A stretch of DNA of 64,000 nucleotides from Bacteroides caecigallinarum (GCF_021531075.1 NZ_JADYTJ010000010.1:20265-84264), one strand, 5' to 3'; shown: positions 44,188 to 53,408, counted from the stretch's first letter. Notes: generated by a model from the sequence alone, not told the origin. Numbers and translations are program-made.

Positions 44188-46410
44188 TTACATACGTTCG
44201 TGGAAACTGCGTGAGATTACTTCCAACTGATGCTCACGGCTCAGCTTGATGAAGTTTACAGCATAACCTGAAACACGGATTGTCAACTGTGGATACTTTT
44301 CAGGATGTTCCATTGCATCTTCCAGCATTTCACGGTTCAGAACGTTTACATTCAGGTGGTGAGCACCTTTCACGAAATAACCGTCCATCATTGTAACCAA
44401 ATTCTCTATACGGTTTTCCATATCTACACCTAATGATTTAGGAACGATAGAGAATGTGTTACTGATACCGTCCTGTGAGTCGCGGTAACGAAGTTTTGCT
44501 ACAGAACTTAATGAAGCTACAGCACCGTTCTTGTCGCGTCCGTGCATTGGGTTTGCACCTGGAGCGAATGCAACACCTTTGGCACGACCGTCAGGAGTAG
44601 CGCCAGTCTTCTTTCCGTACATCACGTTTGAAGTAATAGTAAGGATAGAAAGTGTAGGCTTAGCGTTCTTGTAGATAGGAAGTTTCTTCAACTCTTCGTC
44701 GAAGTAGTAAATCAAGTCTACAGCCAGGTGGTCTACGCGGTCATCATCGTTACCGAAGCATGGGAATTCACCTTCTATTTCGAAACCTTCAGTAAGACCG
44801 ATATCGTTACGTTTAGCCTTAACCTTAGCATATTTGATAGCAGAAAGTGAGTCAACAGCGATTGACATACCTGCCACACCGTATGCAAGATTAATCACGT
44901 GGTCAGTATCAACGAAAGCCATCTGAGCCTTTTCGTAGTAATACTTGTCGTGCATATAGTGGATGATGTTCATAGCTTCGTTGTATACACGAGCCATTTC
45001 CTTCAATACCTTCTTGTAGTTGGCAAGAACTTCTTCGAACTGAAGAACATCGCCGCTCAATACAGGGATGTCCTTAACCATCAGTGTACCTGTGTTTTCA
45101 CATCTACCACCGTTGATTGCAAGAAGCAGAGCTTTTGCAAGGTTACAACGTGCACCGAAGAACTGGATGTGGCGGCCTATATCCTGATATGATACACAGC
45201 AAGCGATACCGTAATCATCAGAGTTACGTACTTCACGCATCAACTCGTCGTTTTCATACTGGATAGATGATGTATCGATAGAAACCTGAGCACAGAAGTT
45301 CTTGAATCCTTCCGGAAGTTCTGGGCTCCAAAGAACAGTCAAGTTTGGTTCTGGTGATGGGCCGAGGTTATAAAGAGTCTGCAAGAAACGGAATGAAGTC
45401 TTGGTAACCTTTGTACGTCCGTCGTTGAAACGTCCACCGATAGCTTCTGTTACCCATGTCGGGTCACCTGCAAAGATATCTGTATAAGCCTGCATACGCA
45501 AGTGGCGAACCATACGCAATTTGATAACGAACTGGTCAATCAATTCCTGTGCATGCATTTCGTCCAACAGGCCGTGAGCCATATCATATTCTATATATAT
45601 ATCAAGGAATGATGAAACATTACCAAGCGACATAGCGGCACCATCCTGTTCCTTAACGGCAGCAAGGTATGCCATATATACCCACTGAACAGCTTCCTGA
45701 GCGTTAGTAGCCGGACGGCTAAGGTCAAGACCGTATTGTTCTCCCATAACTTTGATTTCTTTCAAAGCCTTAATCTGTTCAGCCACTTCTTCACGCTGAC
45801 GGATACGGGCTTCAGTCATAGGACCTGTCAGATGACGCAAATCATCCTGTTTAGCTTCGATAAGGCGGTCGATACCGTAAAGTGCCAGACGGCGATAGTC
45901 ACCGATTATACGTCCACGTGCATAGTTATCAGGAAGACCTGTCAGGAATCCCAATGAACGGAATGAACGTATTTCTTCTGTATATGCATCGAATACACCG
46001 TCGTTATGAGTTTTGCGGTAGTGGGTGAAAATATCCTTTACTTTTGGGTCAACCTCCACACCGTTTTCACGGCATGCCTTTTCTACAACCTTTATACCTC
46101 CGAAAGGCTTGATTGCGCGGCGCAGAACTTCGTCTGTCTGCAAACCTACAATTACTTCGTTATCCTTATCAATATAACCCGGAGCGAATGATGTGATGGT
46201 AGAAACTGTCGAAGGGTCAAGCGAGCGGACTCCGTTGTTAGCACGTTCTTCAGCCAAAGCTTCCAAACATTTGTTCCAAACTGCCTTTGTACGTTCTGTT
46301 GGACCTACCAGAAATGAAGAGTCACCTTCGTAAGGAGTGATGTTAGTCTTTACAAAATCTGTAACATTGATTTCATGGTTCCAACGACCTTCTTTGAAAT
46401 TCATTACCAT
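44188..46410 (-). CDS. pflB: Pyruvate formate-lyase (formate C-acetyltransferase)
   Basis: A 740-residue glycyl radical enzyme converting pyruvate and CoA to acetyl-CoA and formate. The active-site Cys pair is in YGIACCVSY (about 415-420) and the glycyl radical loop is RVSGYAVNF close to the C-terminus. The start may be this ATG or the one two codons in (46404). Codon use is biased as in highly expressed genes. Its promoter carries the palindromic operator at 46485-46502. No focA formate channel is adjacent. Confidence 0.97.
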   Translation of the reverse strand: MVMNFKEGRWNHEINVTDFVKTNITPYEGDSSFLVGPTERTKAVWNKCLEALAEERANNGVRSLDPSTVSTITSFAPGYIDKDNEVIVGLQTDEVLRRAIKPFGGIKVVEKACRENGVEVDPKVKDIFTHYRKTHNDGVFDAYTEEIRSFRSLGFLTGLPDNYARGRIIGDYRRLALYGIDRLIEAKQDDLRHLTGPMTEARIRQREEVAEQIKALKEIKVMGEQYGLDLSRPATNAQEAVQWVYMAYLAAVKEQDGAAMSLGNVSSFLDIYIEYDMAHGLLDEMHAQELIDQFVIKLRMVRHLRMQAYTDIFAGDPTWVTEAIGGRFNDGRTKVTKTSFRFLQTLYNLGPSPEPNLTVLWSPELPEGFKNFCAQVSIDTSSIQYENDELMREVRNSDDYGIACCVSYQDIGRHIQFFGARCNLAKALLLAINGGRCENTGTLMVKDIPVLSGDVLQFEEVLANYKKVLKEMARVYNEAMNIIHYMHDKYYYEKAQMAFVDTDHVINLAYGVAGMSIAVDSLSAIKYAKVKAKRNDIGLTEGFEIEGEFPCFGNDDDRVDHLAVDLIYYFDEELKKLPIYKNAKPTLSILTITSNVMYGKKTGATPDGRAKGVAFAPGANPMHGRDKNGAVASLSSVAKLRYRDSQDGISNTFSIVPKSLGVDMENRIENLVTMMDGYFVKGAHHLNVNVLNREMLEDAMEHPEKYPQLTIRVSGYAVNFIKLSREHQLEVISRSFHERM

Positions 46411-46454
46411 AGTGATTTATATTTAATATGTTTAAAAATGATTTTTAAGCACTG

Positions 46455-46502
46455 CAAAGGTACTAATAATTGTTATACTACACAATACCTACAATTAGGT
46501 AT
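46455..46502 (-). promoter_or_regulatory. pflB promoter with palindromic operator site 3
   Basis: On the minus strand, ATACCTA-N4-TAGGTAT (46485-46502) precedes the -7 box TACCTTTG (46462 down to 46455) followed by CAGT. The centre lies 38.5 bp from the last base of the box, the same geometry as the other two sites, and puts the operator near -42, a class-II activator position. Confidence 0.85.
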
Positions 46503-46678
46503 ATTATTAATTTGTATTAATTACAAAGTTATTTTGATTTGTATCAATTGTTTTGAAGGTCTTAAATAAGGAATATTGTTGTTTTATTTTATCTTAGAAA
46601 GTTGTAAATACTAACTGCTTTATAATCAAACTAATATTAACTAATGAGGAAAAAATGGTATAAAAATGTATGAAAATG

Positions 46679-46710
46679 TTTGGATATGTCGGAAACTAGG
46701 CATATCTTTG
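46679..46710 (+). promoter_or_regulatory. Promoter of the tRNA cluster
   Basis: -33 TTTG at 46679-46682 and -7 TATCTTTG at 46703-46710 with 20-bp spacing, 34 bases before the first tRNA. Confidence 0.8.
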
Positions 46711-46744
46711 CACCGCATTTAAGGAAATGCACTACTGAAGTATT

Positions 46745-46834
46745 GGAAGTTTGGGTGAGTGGCTGAAACCACCAGTTTGCTAAACTGACGTACGGATTAC
46801 CGTACCGGGGGTTCGAATCCCCCAGCTTCCGCCA
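46745..46834 (+). tRNA. tRNA-Ser (GCT), copy 1, CCA encoded
   Basis: Acceptor GGAAGTT/AGCTTCC, discriminator G, T-arm GGGGGTTCGAATCCCCC, anticodon loop TTGCTAA (GCT), and a long variable arm GTACGG/CCGTAC typical of class II tRNA. The outermost anticodon-stem pair is a C-A mismatch (CCAGT/ACTGA). CCA is encoded at 46832-46834. Confidence 0.93.
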
Positions 46835-46849
46835 GTAGTAAAGTAAGAT

Positions 46850-46923
46850 GGCCGCGTAGCTCAACTGAATAGAGTAGCTGACTACGGATCAGCCGGTTAC
46901 AGGTTTGAATCCTGTCGCGGTCA
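46850..46923 (+). tRNA. tRNA-Arg (ACG)
   Basis: Acceptor GGCCGCG/CGCGGTC with one G-T pair, anticodon stem GCTGA/TCAGC with loop CTACGGA (ACG), T-arm ACAGGTTTGAATCCTGT. CCA is not encoded. Confidence 0.94.
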
Positions 46924-46937
46924 CATTTAAATGCAAT

Positions 46938-47013
46938 GGCGCCTTCGTCTAGCGGTCTAGGACGCGGCCCTCTCACGGCTGAAACACGGGTTCGAGTCCC
47001 GTAGGCGCTACCA
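46938..47013 (+). tRNA. tRNA-Glu (CTC), CCA encoded
   Basis: Acceptor GGCGCCT/AGGCGCT, anticodon stem CGGCC/GGCTG around loop CTCTCAC (CTC), T-arm ACGGGTTCGAGTCCCGT, and encoded CCA at 47011-47013. Confidence 0.92.
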
Positions 47014-47018
47014 AGGAA

Positions 47019-47105
47019 GGAAGTTTGGGTGAGTGGCTGAAACCAGCAGTTTGCTAAACTGCCGAACGGGTAACCGTTCCGGGGGTTCGAATCCCCCAGC
47101 TTCCG
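47019..47105 (+). tRNA. tRNA-Ser (GCT), copy 2
   Basis: Near duplicate of the first tRNA-Ser with a fully paired anticodon stem (GCAGT/ACTGC) and a variable arm GAACGG/CCGTTC that differs from copy 1 by a compensatory pair change. CCA is not encoded (GCAAC follows). Confidence 0.94.
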
Positions 47106-47140
47106 CAACTACTTATTAAATTAGAAAGGCTGAAACTGAT

Positions 47141-47177
47141 AAATCCCGTAAAATCAACATTTTACGGGATTTTTTAT
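47141..47177 (+). terminator. Terminator of the tRNA operon
   Basis: Perfect 14-bp stem AAATCCCGTAAAAT/ATTTTACGGGATTT with loop CAAC, then TTTATTT. Confidence 0.92.
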
Positions 47178-47304
47178 TTAAAAACGGTTGTTAATGAATT
47201 AAGTATAATTTGCTACAATTTTGCTACAGAAAAATTATATAAGTGTCAAACCTGATTTTAGAGGGCAAAGTATTGCAGCGGCGGGTATAATTAAATAAAT
47301 TATT

Positions 47305-47312
47305 TATCTTTG
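47305..47312 (+). promoter_or_regulatory. -7 box of the DMT transporter gene
   Basis: TATCTTTG, 30 bases before the ATG at 47343; it excludes the earlier in-frame TTG at 47310 as start. Confidence 0.65.
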
Positions 47313-47342
47313 CAGCCGTTTTTTAATCATGATAATATTGCA

Positions 47343-48206
47343 ATGAATAAATTAAACGGACTGCTATATGGTATAATTTCATCTGCATCGTTTGGATTGA
47401 TACCGCTTTTTGCCATTCCTGCCATGCAGCATGGTATGGATTTTATGAATGTCATTTCGTATAGGTTTCTTTTTGCCACAATAGCACTGGCTGTTCTTCT
47501 GAAAATCAGGAAGGTTCCTTTCTGTATAGAAAAATCGGATTTGCCAACGCTCTTGCTGCTATCATTTTTTTATCTGATTTCTTCTGTATTCCTGTTATGG
47601 GGATATAAGTTCATGCCGTCGGGTGTGGCTACCACAATACATTTCATGTATCCTGTGATAACGACTCTAGTCATGATGCTTTTCTTCCACGAAAAGAATT
47701 CACTGTTTCATACTTTGGCTATTCTGATGGCAATAGGAGGGGTTTATGCACTTTCGTATTCCGATTCGCAAGGCGAAACTAATATATTGGGAGTGATTAT
47801 TGTGTTGATATCGGCAGTGGGCTATGCCTTGTATCTTGTTACGGTTGGTCAGCGCAAGAATCAAAGCCTGAAAGGACTGAAACTCACTTTTTATGTGTTC
47901 CTTTTCAGTACGGTGATATTGCTTGCCGGAATGTTGTCAACCGGAAGTTTGCATTTTATACCGGATGTAACTACTGCAGGTAACTTGCTGTTGCTTGCCA
48001 TAATACCGACTATCGTGTCGAATCTGACATTGATTGAGGCTATAAAGTACATTGGGGCCACCCAGACATCAGTATTGGGGGCTATGGAGCCGGTAACGGC
48101 GGTAATTGTGGGTATAGCGATTTTTGGCGAGGCTTTCACTTTTACTATTGCAGTCGGTATAATACTTATAATTTCGGCTGTGACTATTATAATATTAAAA
48201 AGGTAA
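47343..48206 (+). CDS. EamA/DMT-family transporter
   Basis: A 287-residue permease with ten predicted helices in two EamA repeats. The first starts LNGLLYGIISSASFGLIPLFA, the second ILGVIIVLISAVGYALYLV. The C-terminal helix contains GATQTSVLGAMEPVTAVIVGIAIFGE, a typical DMT motif. Likely exporter of amino acids or metabolites, substrate unknown. It ends 30 bases before the small zinc-ribbon gene. Confidence 0.9.
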   Translation: MNKLNGLLYGIISSASFGLIPLFAIPAMQHGMDFMNVISYRFLFATIALAVLLKIRKVPFCIEKSDLPTLLLLSFFYLISSVFLLWGYKFMPSGVATTIHFMYPVITTLVMMLFFHEKNSLFHTLAILMAIGGVYALSYSDSQGETNILGVIIVLISAVGYALYLVTVGQRKNQSLKGLKLTFYVFLFSTVILLAGMLSTGSLHFIPDVTTAGNLLLLAIIPTIVSNLTLIEAIKYIGATQTSVLGAMEPVTAVIVGIAIFGEAFTFTIAVGIILIISAVTIIILKR

Positions 48207-48236
48207 TAAAAATAAAACTCTAACATCGAATTGATT

Positions 48237-48446
48237 ATGAAGAAACTACTTTGTCCGCAATGTAAGATATCGTCTATGTATGTTAAGAACTCCAGTGGAG
48301 AACGCCGATTAGTATATGTGGATGAAAATCACAATGTCGTGCCTAAGTATCCTGAAGAGAGTCTTGAAGGTTTTGACTTGAGCGAGGTTTATTGTCTGGG
48401 ATGTTCCTGGCATGGGTCTCCTAAAAGGCTAACTGGTAAATATTAA
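48237..48446 (+). CDS. Small zinc-ribbon protein
   Basis: A 69-residue protein with two CxxC knuckles (CPQC at about 6-9 and CLGC at about 54-57) that would bind zinc. The middle is polar. No known family is recognised. ATG 48237 is chosen over TTG 48231. It probably shares the upstream transporter transcript, as no separate -7 box is clear. Confidence 0.7.
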   Translation: MKKLLCPQCKISSMYVKNSSGERRLVYVDENHNVVPKYPEESLEGFDLSEVYCLGCSWHGSPKRLTGKY

Positions 48447-48520
48447 TGAAAATATTGCACAAAAGTCGCTTTTTTGTGTAATATCTGTCGTTTTTTTATC
48501 CCTTTTCAACAAGTTTTCCT

Positions 48521-48528
48521 TATCTTTG
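48521..48528 (+). promoter_or_regulatory. -7 box of the MaoC-like gene
   Basis: TATCTTTG, 36 bases before the ATG at 48565; it rules out the longer frame that starts at 48526. Confidence 0.65.
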
Positions 48529-48564
48529 CAATTCAATAATTTAAATAATAATGAATTGAATATT

Positions 48565-49029
48565 ATGGAGAAAGTTATCATTAATTCTTATGAAGAATTT
48601 GAAAAATTGGTAGGAAAGCAAATTGGTGTTTCTGAATGGCTTGAAGTTCCGCAGGAACGTATCAATTTGTTTGCCGACGCTACTTTGGATCATCAGTGGA
48701 TACATGTTGATGTGGAAAAAGCAAAGGTGGAGAGTCCATATAAAAGTACAATAGTTCACGGATATCTTACATTGTCATTGTTGCCTTATCTTTGGAATCA
48801 GATTATCGAAGTTAACAATCTCAAGATGATGGTAAACTACGGAATGGACAAGATGAAATTCGGTCAGGCGGTTCTTTCCGGTCAGAGTGTAAGACTGGTT
48901 GCTGATTTGCAGTCGCTTGTAAACCTTCGTGGAGTTGCCAAGGCAGAAATAAAATTCTCTATAGAAATTAAGGATCAGAAGAAGAAAGCTCTTGAAGGAG
49001 TGGCTACATTCCTTTATTATTTCAATTAA
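48565..49029 (+). CDS. MaoC-like hot-dog fold dehydratase
   Basis: A 154-residue single-domain MaoC/(R)-specific enoyl hydratase-like protein. The hydratase signature is visible as FADATLDHQWIHVDVEKAK, with catalytic Asp and His, and the hot-dog helix as STIVHGYLTLSLLP. It should hydrate trans-2-enoyl thioesters or act on a similar acyl-CoA/ACP. Neighbours give no pathway. Followed by its own terminator. Confidence 0.9.
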   Translation: MEKVIINSYEEFEKLVGKQIGVSEWLEVPQERINLFADATLDHQWIHVDVEKAKVESPYKSTIVHGYLTLSLLPYLWNQIIEVNNLKMMVNYGMDKMKFGQAVLSGQSVRLVADLQSLVNLRGVAKAEIKFSIEIKDQKKKALEGVATFLYYFN

Positions 49030-49042
49030 TAAGTCATAAATT

Positions 49043-49088
49043 AAGGGTTAAACAGTTCGGTGTCGGACTATTTAACCCTTTGTTTTTT
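49043..49088 (+). terminator. Terminator of the MaoC-like gene
   Basis: AAGGGTTAAA/TTTAACCCTT stem (49043-49052 with 49071-49080) with an inner AGT/ACT, then TGTTTTTTT. It may also serve the converging sdaA. Confidence 0.88.
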
Positions 49089-49104
49089 TATGTTTTCAGG
49101 TCTG

Positions 49105-50310
49105 TTACATTTGTTGGTAGTTCTTTGCCAGACCTCCTTCACTCGTTTCCTTGTATAGCGACGGTAGGTCATGACCTGTCTGTTTCATTACTTCAACTAC
49201 TTTGTCGAACGAAACACGGTGATGTCCGTCTGTGAATGCCGAATAAATATTGGCATCGAGTGCTCTTGCCGCTGCATAGGCATTTCTTTCGATACATGGT
49301 ATCTGTACGAGTCCGCAAACAGGGTCGCAAGTCATTCCCAGGTGATGTTCAAGTCCCATCTCGGCAGAATATTCAATCTGTGCAGGACTTCCACCGAACA
49401 GCTGGCTTGCAGCTGCCGAAGCCATAGAACATGCCACACCGACTTCAGCCTGGCATCCTGCTTCTGCACCGGAAATTGAAGCATTGTGTTTTACAATGTT
49501 TCCCACCAGACCGGCTGTGGCAAGTGCACGCAATATCCTTGCATCACTGAAATAGCGGCTTTCCTGCAAATGTTTTAGCACTGCCGGAACTACTCCGCAT
49601 GAGCCACATGTGGGGGCTGTTACTATTTTCCCTCCTGATGCATTTTCCTCGCTCACTGCAAGTGCGTATGCAAATACCAGTCCGCGTGAACGTAAGGAGT
49701 CTTTGTAGCCTTTTGCGCGTATATAGTATGATGATGCTTTTCTTGGCAGGTTTAGCGGACCGGGAAGAACTCCTTCGGCGTCAAGTCCTCTATGTATTGC
49801 TGCTTTCATGGTTTCCCATACTTCGGCCAGATAATCCCATATTTCAGGTCCTTCGCATTGTTCTACATATTCCCAGTAGCTTTTGCCTGTATTTTTACAC
49901 CATGCCAGTATTTCGCTCATGCTTTTCATGTCGTAAATGTCTTTCGAAACATTTCTGGCTTTGCCTTCTTCTGCCAAGGCTCCTCCGCCCACACTGAATA
50001 CTGTCCATTCGTCTGTAACTTGCTTGTTGGCGTTCAATGCCTTGAATGTCATACCGTTAGGGTGAAAGGGAAGGAATACGTGCGATTTCCAGATTATTTC
50101 CACCGGTGCATGTGGTTGCAGTGTGTCGAGTATTGCCACATCTGTCATGTGTCCTTTGCCTGTTGCAGCCAGACTTCCATACAGTATTACCTGAAATGAT
50201 GTGGCTTCCGGATGTCTTTCAAGGAACATCTCGGCAGCCTTGCGAGGTCCCATTGTGTGACTGCTTGAGGGACCTGTACCTATTCTGTATAGCTCTTTTA
50301 TTGATTTCAT
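49105..50310 (-). CDS. sdaA: L-serine ammonia-lyase (single polypeptide, 4Fe-4S)
   Basis: A 401-residue L-serine dehydratase that deaminates serine to pyruvate. The N-terminal half has IGTGPSSSHTMGPRKAAEMF (beta domain). The alpha domain carries the cluster-binding cysteines in APTCGSCGVVPAVL and CDPVCGLVQIPC. Alpha and beta are fused as in E. coli SdaA. Encoded 28 bases after mutS2 on the same strand, possibly co-transcribed. Confidence 0.96.
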   Translation of the reverse strand: MKSIKELYRIGTGPSSSHTMGPRKAAEMFLERHPEATSFQVILYGSLAATGKGHMTDVAILDTLQPHAPVEIIWKSHVFLPFHPNGMTFKALNANKQVTDEWTVFSVGGGALAEEGKARNVSKDIYDMKSMSEILAWCKNTGKSYWEYVEQCEGPEIWDYLAEVWETMKAAIHRGLDAEGVLPGPLNLPRKASSYYIRAKGYKDSLRSRGLVFAYALAVSEENASGGKIVTAPTCGSCGVVPAVLKHLQESRYFSDARILRALATAGLVGNIVKHNASISGAEAGCQAEVGVACSMASAAASQLFGGSPAQIEYSAEMGLEHHLGMTCDPVCGLVQIPCIERNAYAAARALDANIYSAFTDGHHRVSFDKVVEVMKQTGHDLPSLYKETSEGGLAKNYQQM

Positions 50311-50338
50311 TTATGTTGTTGTCTTGTTTGCTATGTTG

Positions 50339-52849
50339 TCAAATGTTTACTACTGTTATTCCGGCACCACCGAACTGTACATGCTCGTCGTGGAAGCTTG
50401 ATACTCCCGGTACTGTAGCCAGATATTGTCTTATCAGCGTACGTAGTATACCGGAACCTGTGCCATGAAGGATTCTCACATTTTTGGCTCCCACCAGGAT
50501 AGCATCGTCTATAAAGTACGTCACAGCCTGTATTGCTTCATCGCCTCGCATGCCTCTTACGTCTATTTCGTGTTTGAAGTTAAGCTTTTTATCGTACATG
50601 CTGCTTTGTGTAGCACTGCTTACGAAACTTGCCTTTGCAGGAGATGTGGCAGATGGTTTAGGTGCATCCGCATGTTCCAGGCGTTCTGTCTTGACGTTGG
50701 TCTTCATCAGCCCGAACATCACTACAGCATTCTTGCCATTTATTTCCATCACCTGACCTGTACTGGTCTGACCCTTTATGCGTACATAGTCGCCGGCATT
50801 GATAGGTTTTACTTTAGGGATGACAGGTGTGTTCGGTTCATTTGCCTTCTTTTCTTTCTTTTCCTTGCGGCGTTCCTGCTTTTCCCTCAGTTTTTCCATC
50901 TTTTGGACAATCTTCTCTTCCATAGCGGCCTTTTCAAGTTCTTCCACTTCGCGTCTGAAGTCGGTAAGTTCCTGCCTTGCCATGCGCGTACGTTCTTTCT
51001 CGGCCTGTGCTTCCTTGATGGTACGTATGGTGTTTTCTATGCGTGCATTCGATTCCTGTAGGATTTTCTCTGCTTCTTCCTTGGCTTTTTTCAGTATTTC
51101 CTTTCTGCTCTTTGCCAGTTCTTCCATTTCCTTTTCGTAACGGGCAATGGTATCTTCCATCTGCTTTTCGCGCTTGCGTATGTTCTGGCGTTTTGTTTCC
51201 CAGTAGCGCTTGTCGCGTACGATGTCCTGCAGATACTTGTCACTCTGGATGTATTCGCTGCCAACTATTTCCGATGCATCGGCTATTACGTCTTCCGGAA
51301 GTCCTATTTTGCGTGCTATTTCCACAGCAAACGAGCTTCCCGGATTTCCTATCTGCAACTGAAACAGTGCCCTCATTTCGTGGCGGTCGTACAGCATCGC
51401 GCCATTTATCACTCCTTCGTTATTCTCGGCAAAATGTTTCAGGTTCTGATAATGGGTGGTTATTACTCCGAAAGTTTTCTTGTTGTTGAAACGTTTCAGT
51501 ACGGCTTCTGCTATGGCACCACCTATCTGTGGTTCTGTTCCGCCACCAAACTCGTCTATGAGGATGATACTGCTGCCATTGCAGTATTTCATCATATTCT
51601 TCATGTTTGTCAGGTGCGATGAATATGTACTAAGGTCATCCTCAATACTCTGTTCGTCGCCTATGTCGATGAATATGCTGCTGAATATACCTGCATGACT
51701 GCGTTCGTTCATCGGAACGGGTATTCCGCACTGTAGCATATATTGCAATAGTCCCACTGTTTTCAGACACACGGATTTACCACCGGCATTAGGTCCGGAG
51801 ATTAGCAATATTCTGTCTTTGCTGTTTAGTGCAATCTCCAGCGGTACTACTTTCTTATTATGCTTTTCCAGATTTATTCTTAGCAGCGGATGTACCGCAT
51901 CGAACCAGTCTATCGTCCTGCTATTCTCCATTGCAGGCTTTGTGGCCTTGATATCTATACTGAACAAAGCTTTGGCTCTGATGAAATCGATTTTTGCCAG
52001 GAATTCGTATGACACCATTATGGCAGGGACGTGCGGACGTATCTCTTTTGAAAATTCAGTAAGGATTCTGATTATTTCCCTTCTTTCTTCGCCTTCCAGT
52101 TCTCTGATTCTGTTATTGGCTTCCACCACCTCGGCTGGTTCTATGAAGACTGTTTTTCCTGTAGCCGATTCGTCATGTACTATACCTCTGATTTTTCGTT
52201 TCATTCCCGGTGCCACAGGTATTACGAGTCGTCCGTCGCGTACGGTAGGGGTTACGTCCTTGTCCACATATCCTTCAGACTGTGCCTGTCTGAGGATAGA
52301 GTTGAGGCTGCGCGATATGCTTCCGGCTGTAGATGCCAGTTCGCGGCGTATGTTGAGCAATTCGGGCGATGCGTTGTCCTTTATCTTGCCGAATTTGTCG
52401 AGGATATTGTTGATTTTTGCAGTAAGCTGTGGGAAAACCATGATGTCTTCAGCCAGTATCCTGAGGTTAGGATAGTGGCTGTTGGTGTAATTGCCTTCAT
52501 CGTCGGTTTCGTCATCCTTCTGAAGGAAGAGTATTATCTCTCTGATAGTTTCCAGCGAGCGTCGCAGGTCGAACAGTTCCGCTTCGTTCATGTACATACC
52601 TTCTATTCTGATTTTCTTTAATGAAGGGCGTACGTCGAAGAAGTTCTGACTTGGAAATTCATTTTCACCCTGTATAATCTGCATGAACTCTGTTACCTGG
52701 TCCAGCAAGGAATTTACATTATCGAAATCGTCGGAGAAACTTATTTCGTCCACTTTTTCGTGTCCCAAGGTGCATAGACATTTATTCTTTATAAGTGTGC
52801 GTATCTGGTCGAATCCTATTTTCTGCTCAAAATTCAGAGGATAAATCAT
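50339..52849 (-). CDS. mutS2: MutS2 endonuclease/ribosome-quality factor
   Basis: An 836-residue MutS2. The order is a core domain, ATPase with Walker A GPNAGGKSVCLKT and IIDEFGGGTEP-like Walker B (here ILIDEFGGGTEPQ), a long coiled coil (about 515-640, charged E/K/R-rich), then a C-terminal Smr domain (EIDVRGMRGDEAIQA and HGTGSGILR). The start at 52849 is supported by a TACCTTTG box (minus strand, 52895 down to 52888); the longer frame to 53029 has untypical sequence. MutS2 suppresses recombination or rescues collided ribosomes, depending on the species. Confidence 0.95.
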   Translation of the reverse strand: MIYPLNFEQKIGFDQIRTLIKNKCLCTLGHEKVDEISFSDDFDNVNSLLDQVTEFMQIIQGENEFPSQNFFDVRPSLKKIRIEGMYMNEAELFDLRRSLETIREIILFLQKDDETDDEGNYTNSHYPNLRILAEDIMVFPQLTAKINNILDKFGKIKDNASPELLNIRRELASTAGSISRSLNSILRQAQSEGYVDKDVTPTVRDGRLVIPVAPGMKRKIRGIVHDESATGKTVFIEPAEVVEANNRIRELEGEERREIIRILTEFSKEIRPHVPAIMVSYEFLAKIDFIRAKALFSIDIKATKPAMENSRTIDWFDAVHPLLRINLEKHNKKVVPLEIALNSKDRILLISGPNAGGKSVCLKTVGLLQYMLQCGIPVPMNERSHAGIFSSIFIDIGDEQSIEDDLSTYSSHLTNMKNMMKYCNGSSIILIDEFGGGTEPQIGGAIAEAVLKRFNNKKTFGVITTHYQNLKHFAENNEGVINGAMLYDRHEMRALFQLQIGNPGSSFAVEIARKIGLPEDVIADASEIVGSEYIQSDKYLQDIVRDKRYWETKRQNIRKREKQMEDTIARYEKEMEELAKSRKEILKKAKEEAEKILQESNARIENTIRTIKEAQAEKERTRMARQELTDFRREVEELEKAAMEEKIVQKMEKLREKQERRKEKKEKKANEPNTPVIPKVKPINAGDYVRIKGQTSTGQVMEINGKNAVVMFGLMKTNVKTERLEHADAPKPSATSPAKASFVSSATQSSMYDKKLNFKHEIDVRGMRGDEAIQAVTYFIDDAILVGAKNVRILHGTGSGILRTLIRQYLATVPGVSSFHDEHVQFGGAGITVVNI

Positions 52850-52887
52850 GTCTGTATGTTGTATTTTATGCTGTTTTAAATTCTCGG

Positions 52888-52895
52888 CAAAGGTA
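52888..52895 (-). promoter_or_regulatory. -7 box of mutS2
   Basis: TACCTTTG on the minus strand, 38 bases before the ATG at 52849. Confidence 0.65.
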
Positions 52896-53090
52896 CTACA
52901 ATGCGACTGCATTTCAAAAAAAGAAAACAATAATTTGATACCGTTGTTCAGTTGTATTAATCTTGAAACACTATTATTATAGAGCATAAAATAAGAAACG
53001 ACATGGTATAATTTTTTATCAACTGTCAATATATTATAATGTATATGTATAATGCTTCTACATCATCTTGCAATTTTTAATTGAATTGAC

Positions 53091-53098
53091 TATCTTTG
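53091..53098 (+). promoter_or_regulatory. -7 box of the PqqD/ABC/S26/HprK operon
   Basis: TATCTTTG followed by GC, 27 bases before the ATG at 53126. Gaps within the following five genes are at most 36 bases, so this likely drives them all. Confidence 0.7.
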
Positions 53099-53125
53099 CG
53101 CTCCGAAGGATATGGGTATAAAAAG

Positions 53126-53395
53126 ATGAAACTAAAGAAAAATATAGAAATAGAAAAAGGGCCGGATGGATATATCTTAGGGGGAGAAGATATGGAGGCA
53201 TCCGAATACGATATGCTAACCCCGTTGAGCGATGAAGCTGCATATCTGATTCAGGCTATTGGTCAGGAAGAGTTTGATGAAGATACTCTGGCCACTATGT
53301 TGTGCAGCGAGTTTGGTATGGACTATACGCGTGCTCTCGAGGAGGCTCTTGTTTTGATGAATCACTGGCAGGATATAGGGATAATTCGCTGGTAA
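53126..53395 (+). CDS. PqqD-family peptide-binding protein (first copy)
   Basis: An 89-residue PqqD/RRE-fold protein. It shows the pattern of a short beta-rich start, LSDEAAYLIQAIG in the position of the conserved DxxaxxIwxxi helix, and a C-terminal helix ALEEALVLMNHWQDIGII. Such domains bind leader peptides of ribosomally made modified peptides (RiPPs) and hand them to enzymes. First gene of a five-gene operon. Confidence 0.82.
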   Translation: MKLKKNIEIEKGPDGYILGGEDMEASEYDMLTPLSDEAAYLIQAIGQEEFDEDTLATMLCSEFGMDYTRALEEALVLMNHWQDIGIIRW

Positions 53396-53408
53396 TTTAC
53401 CACATTTT

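Larger units (their letters stand above)
46411..46744. other. 334-bp intergenic region between pflB and the tRNA cluster
   Basis: Contains the pflB promoter and operator (46455-46502) and the tRNA promoter (46679-46710). The AT-rich stretch 46503-46678 between them shows no gene, hairpin or repeat that I can support. Confidence 0.7.

Noticed and set aside
46637..47108. Two minus-strand open frames of 75 and 103 codons across the tRNA cluster
   Set aside because: They are antisense to four well-formed tRNA genes; such frames (reading LGDSNPR and similar) are a known artefact of tRNA sequence.
51819..52475. 218-codon plus-strand open frame inside mutS2
   Set aside because: Antisense to the conserved MutS2 ATPase core; hydrophobic Ser/Leu-rich composition is typical of a shadow frame.
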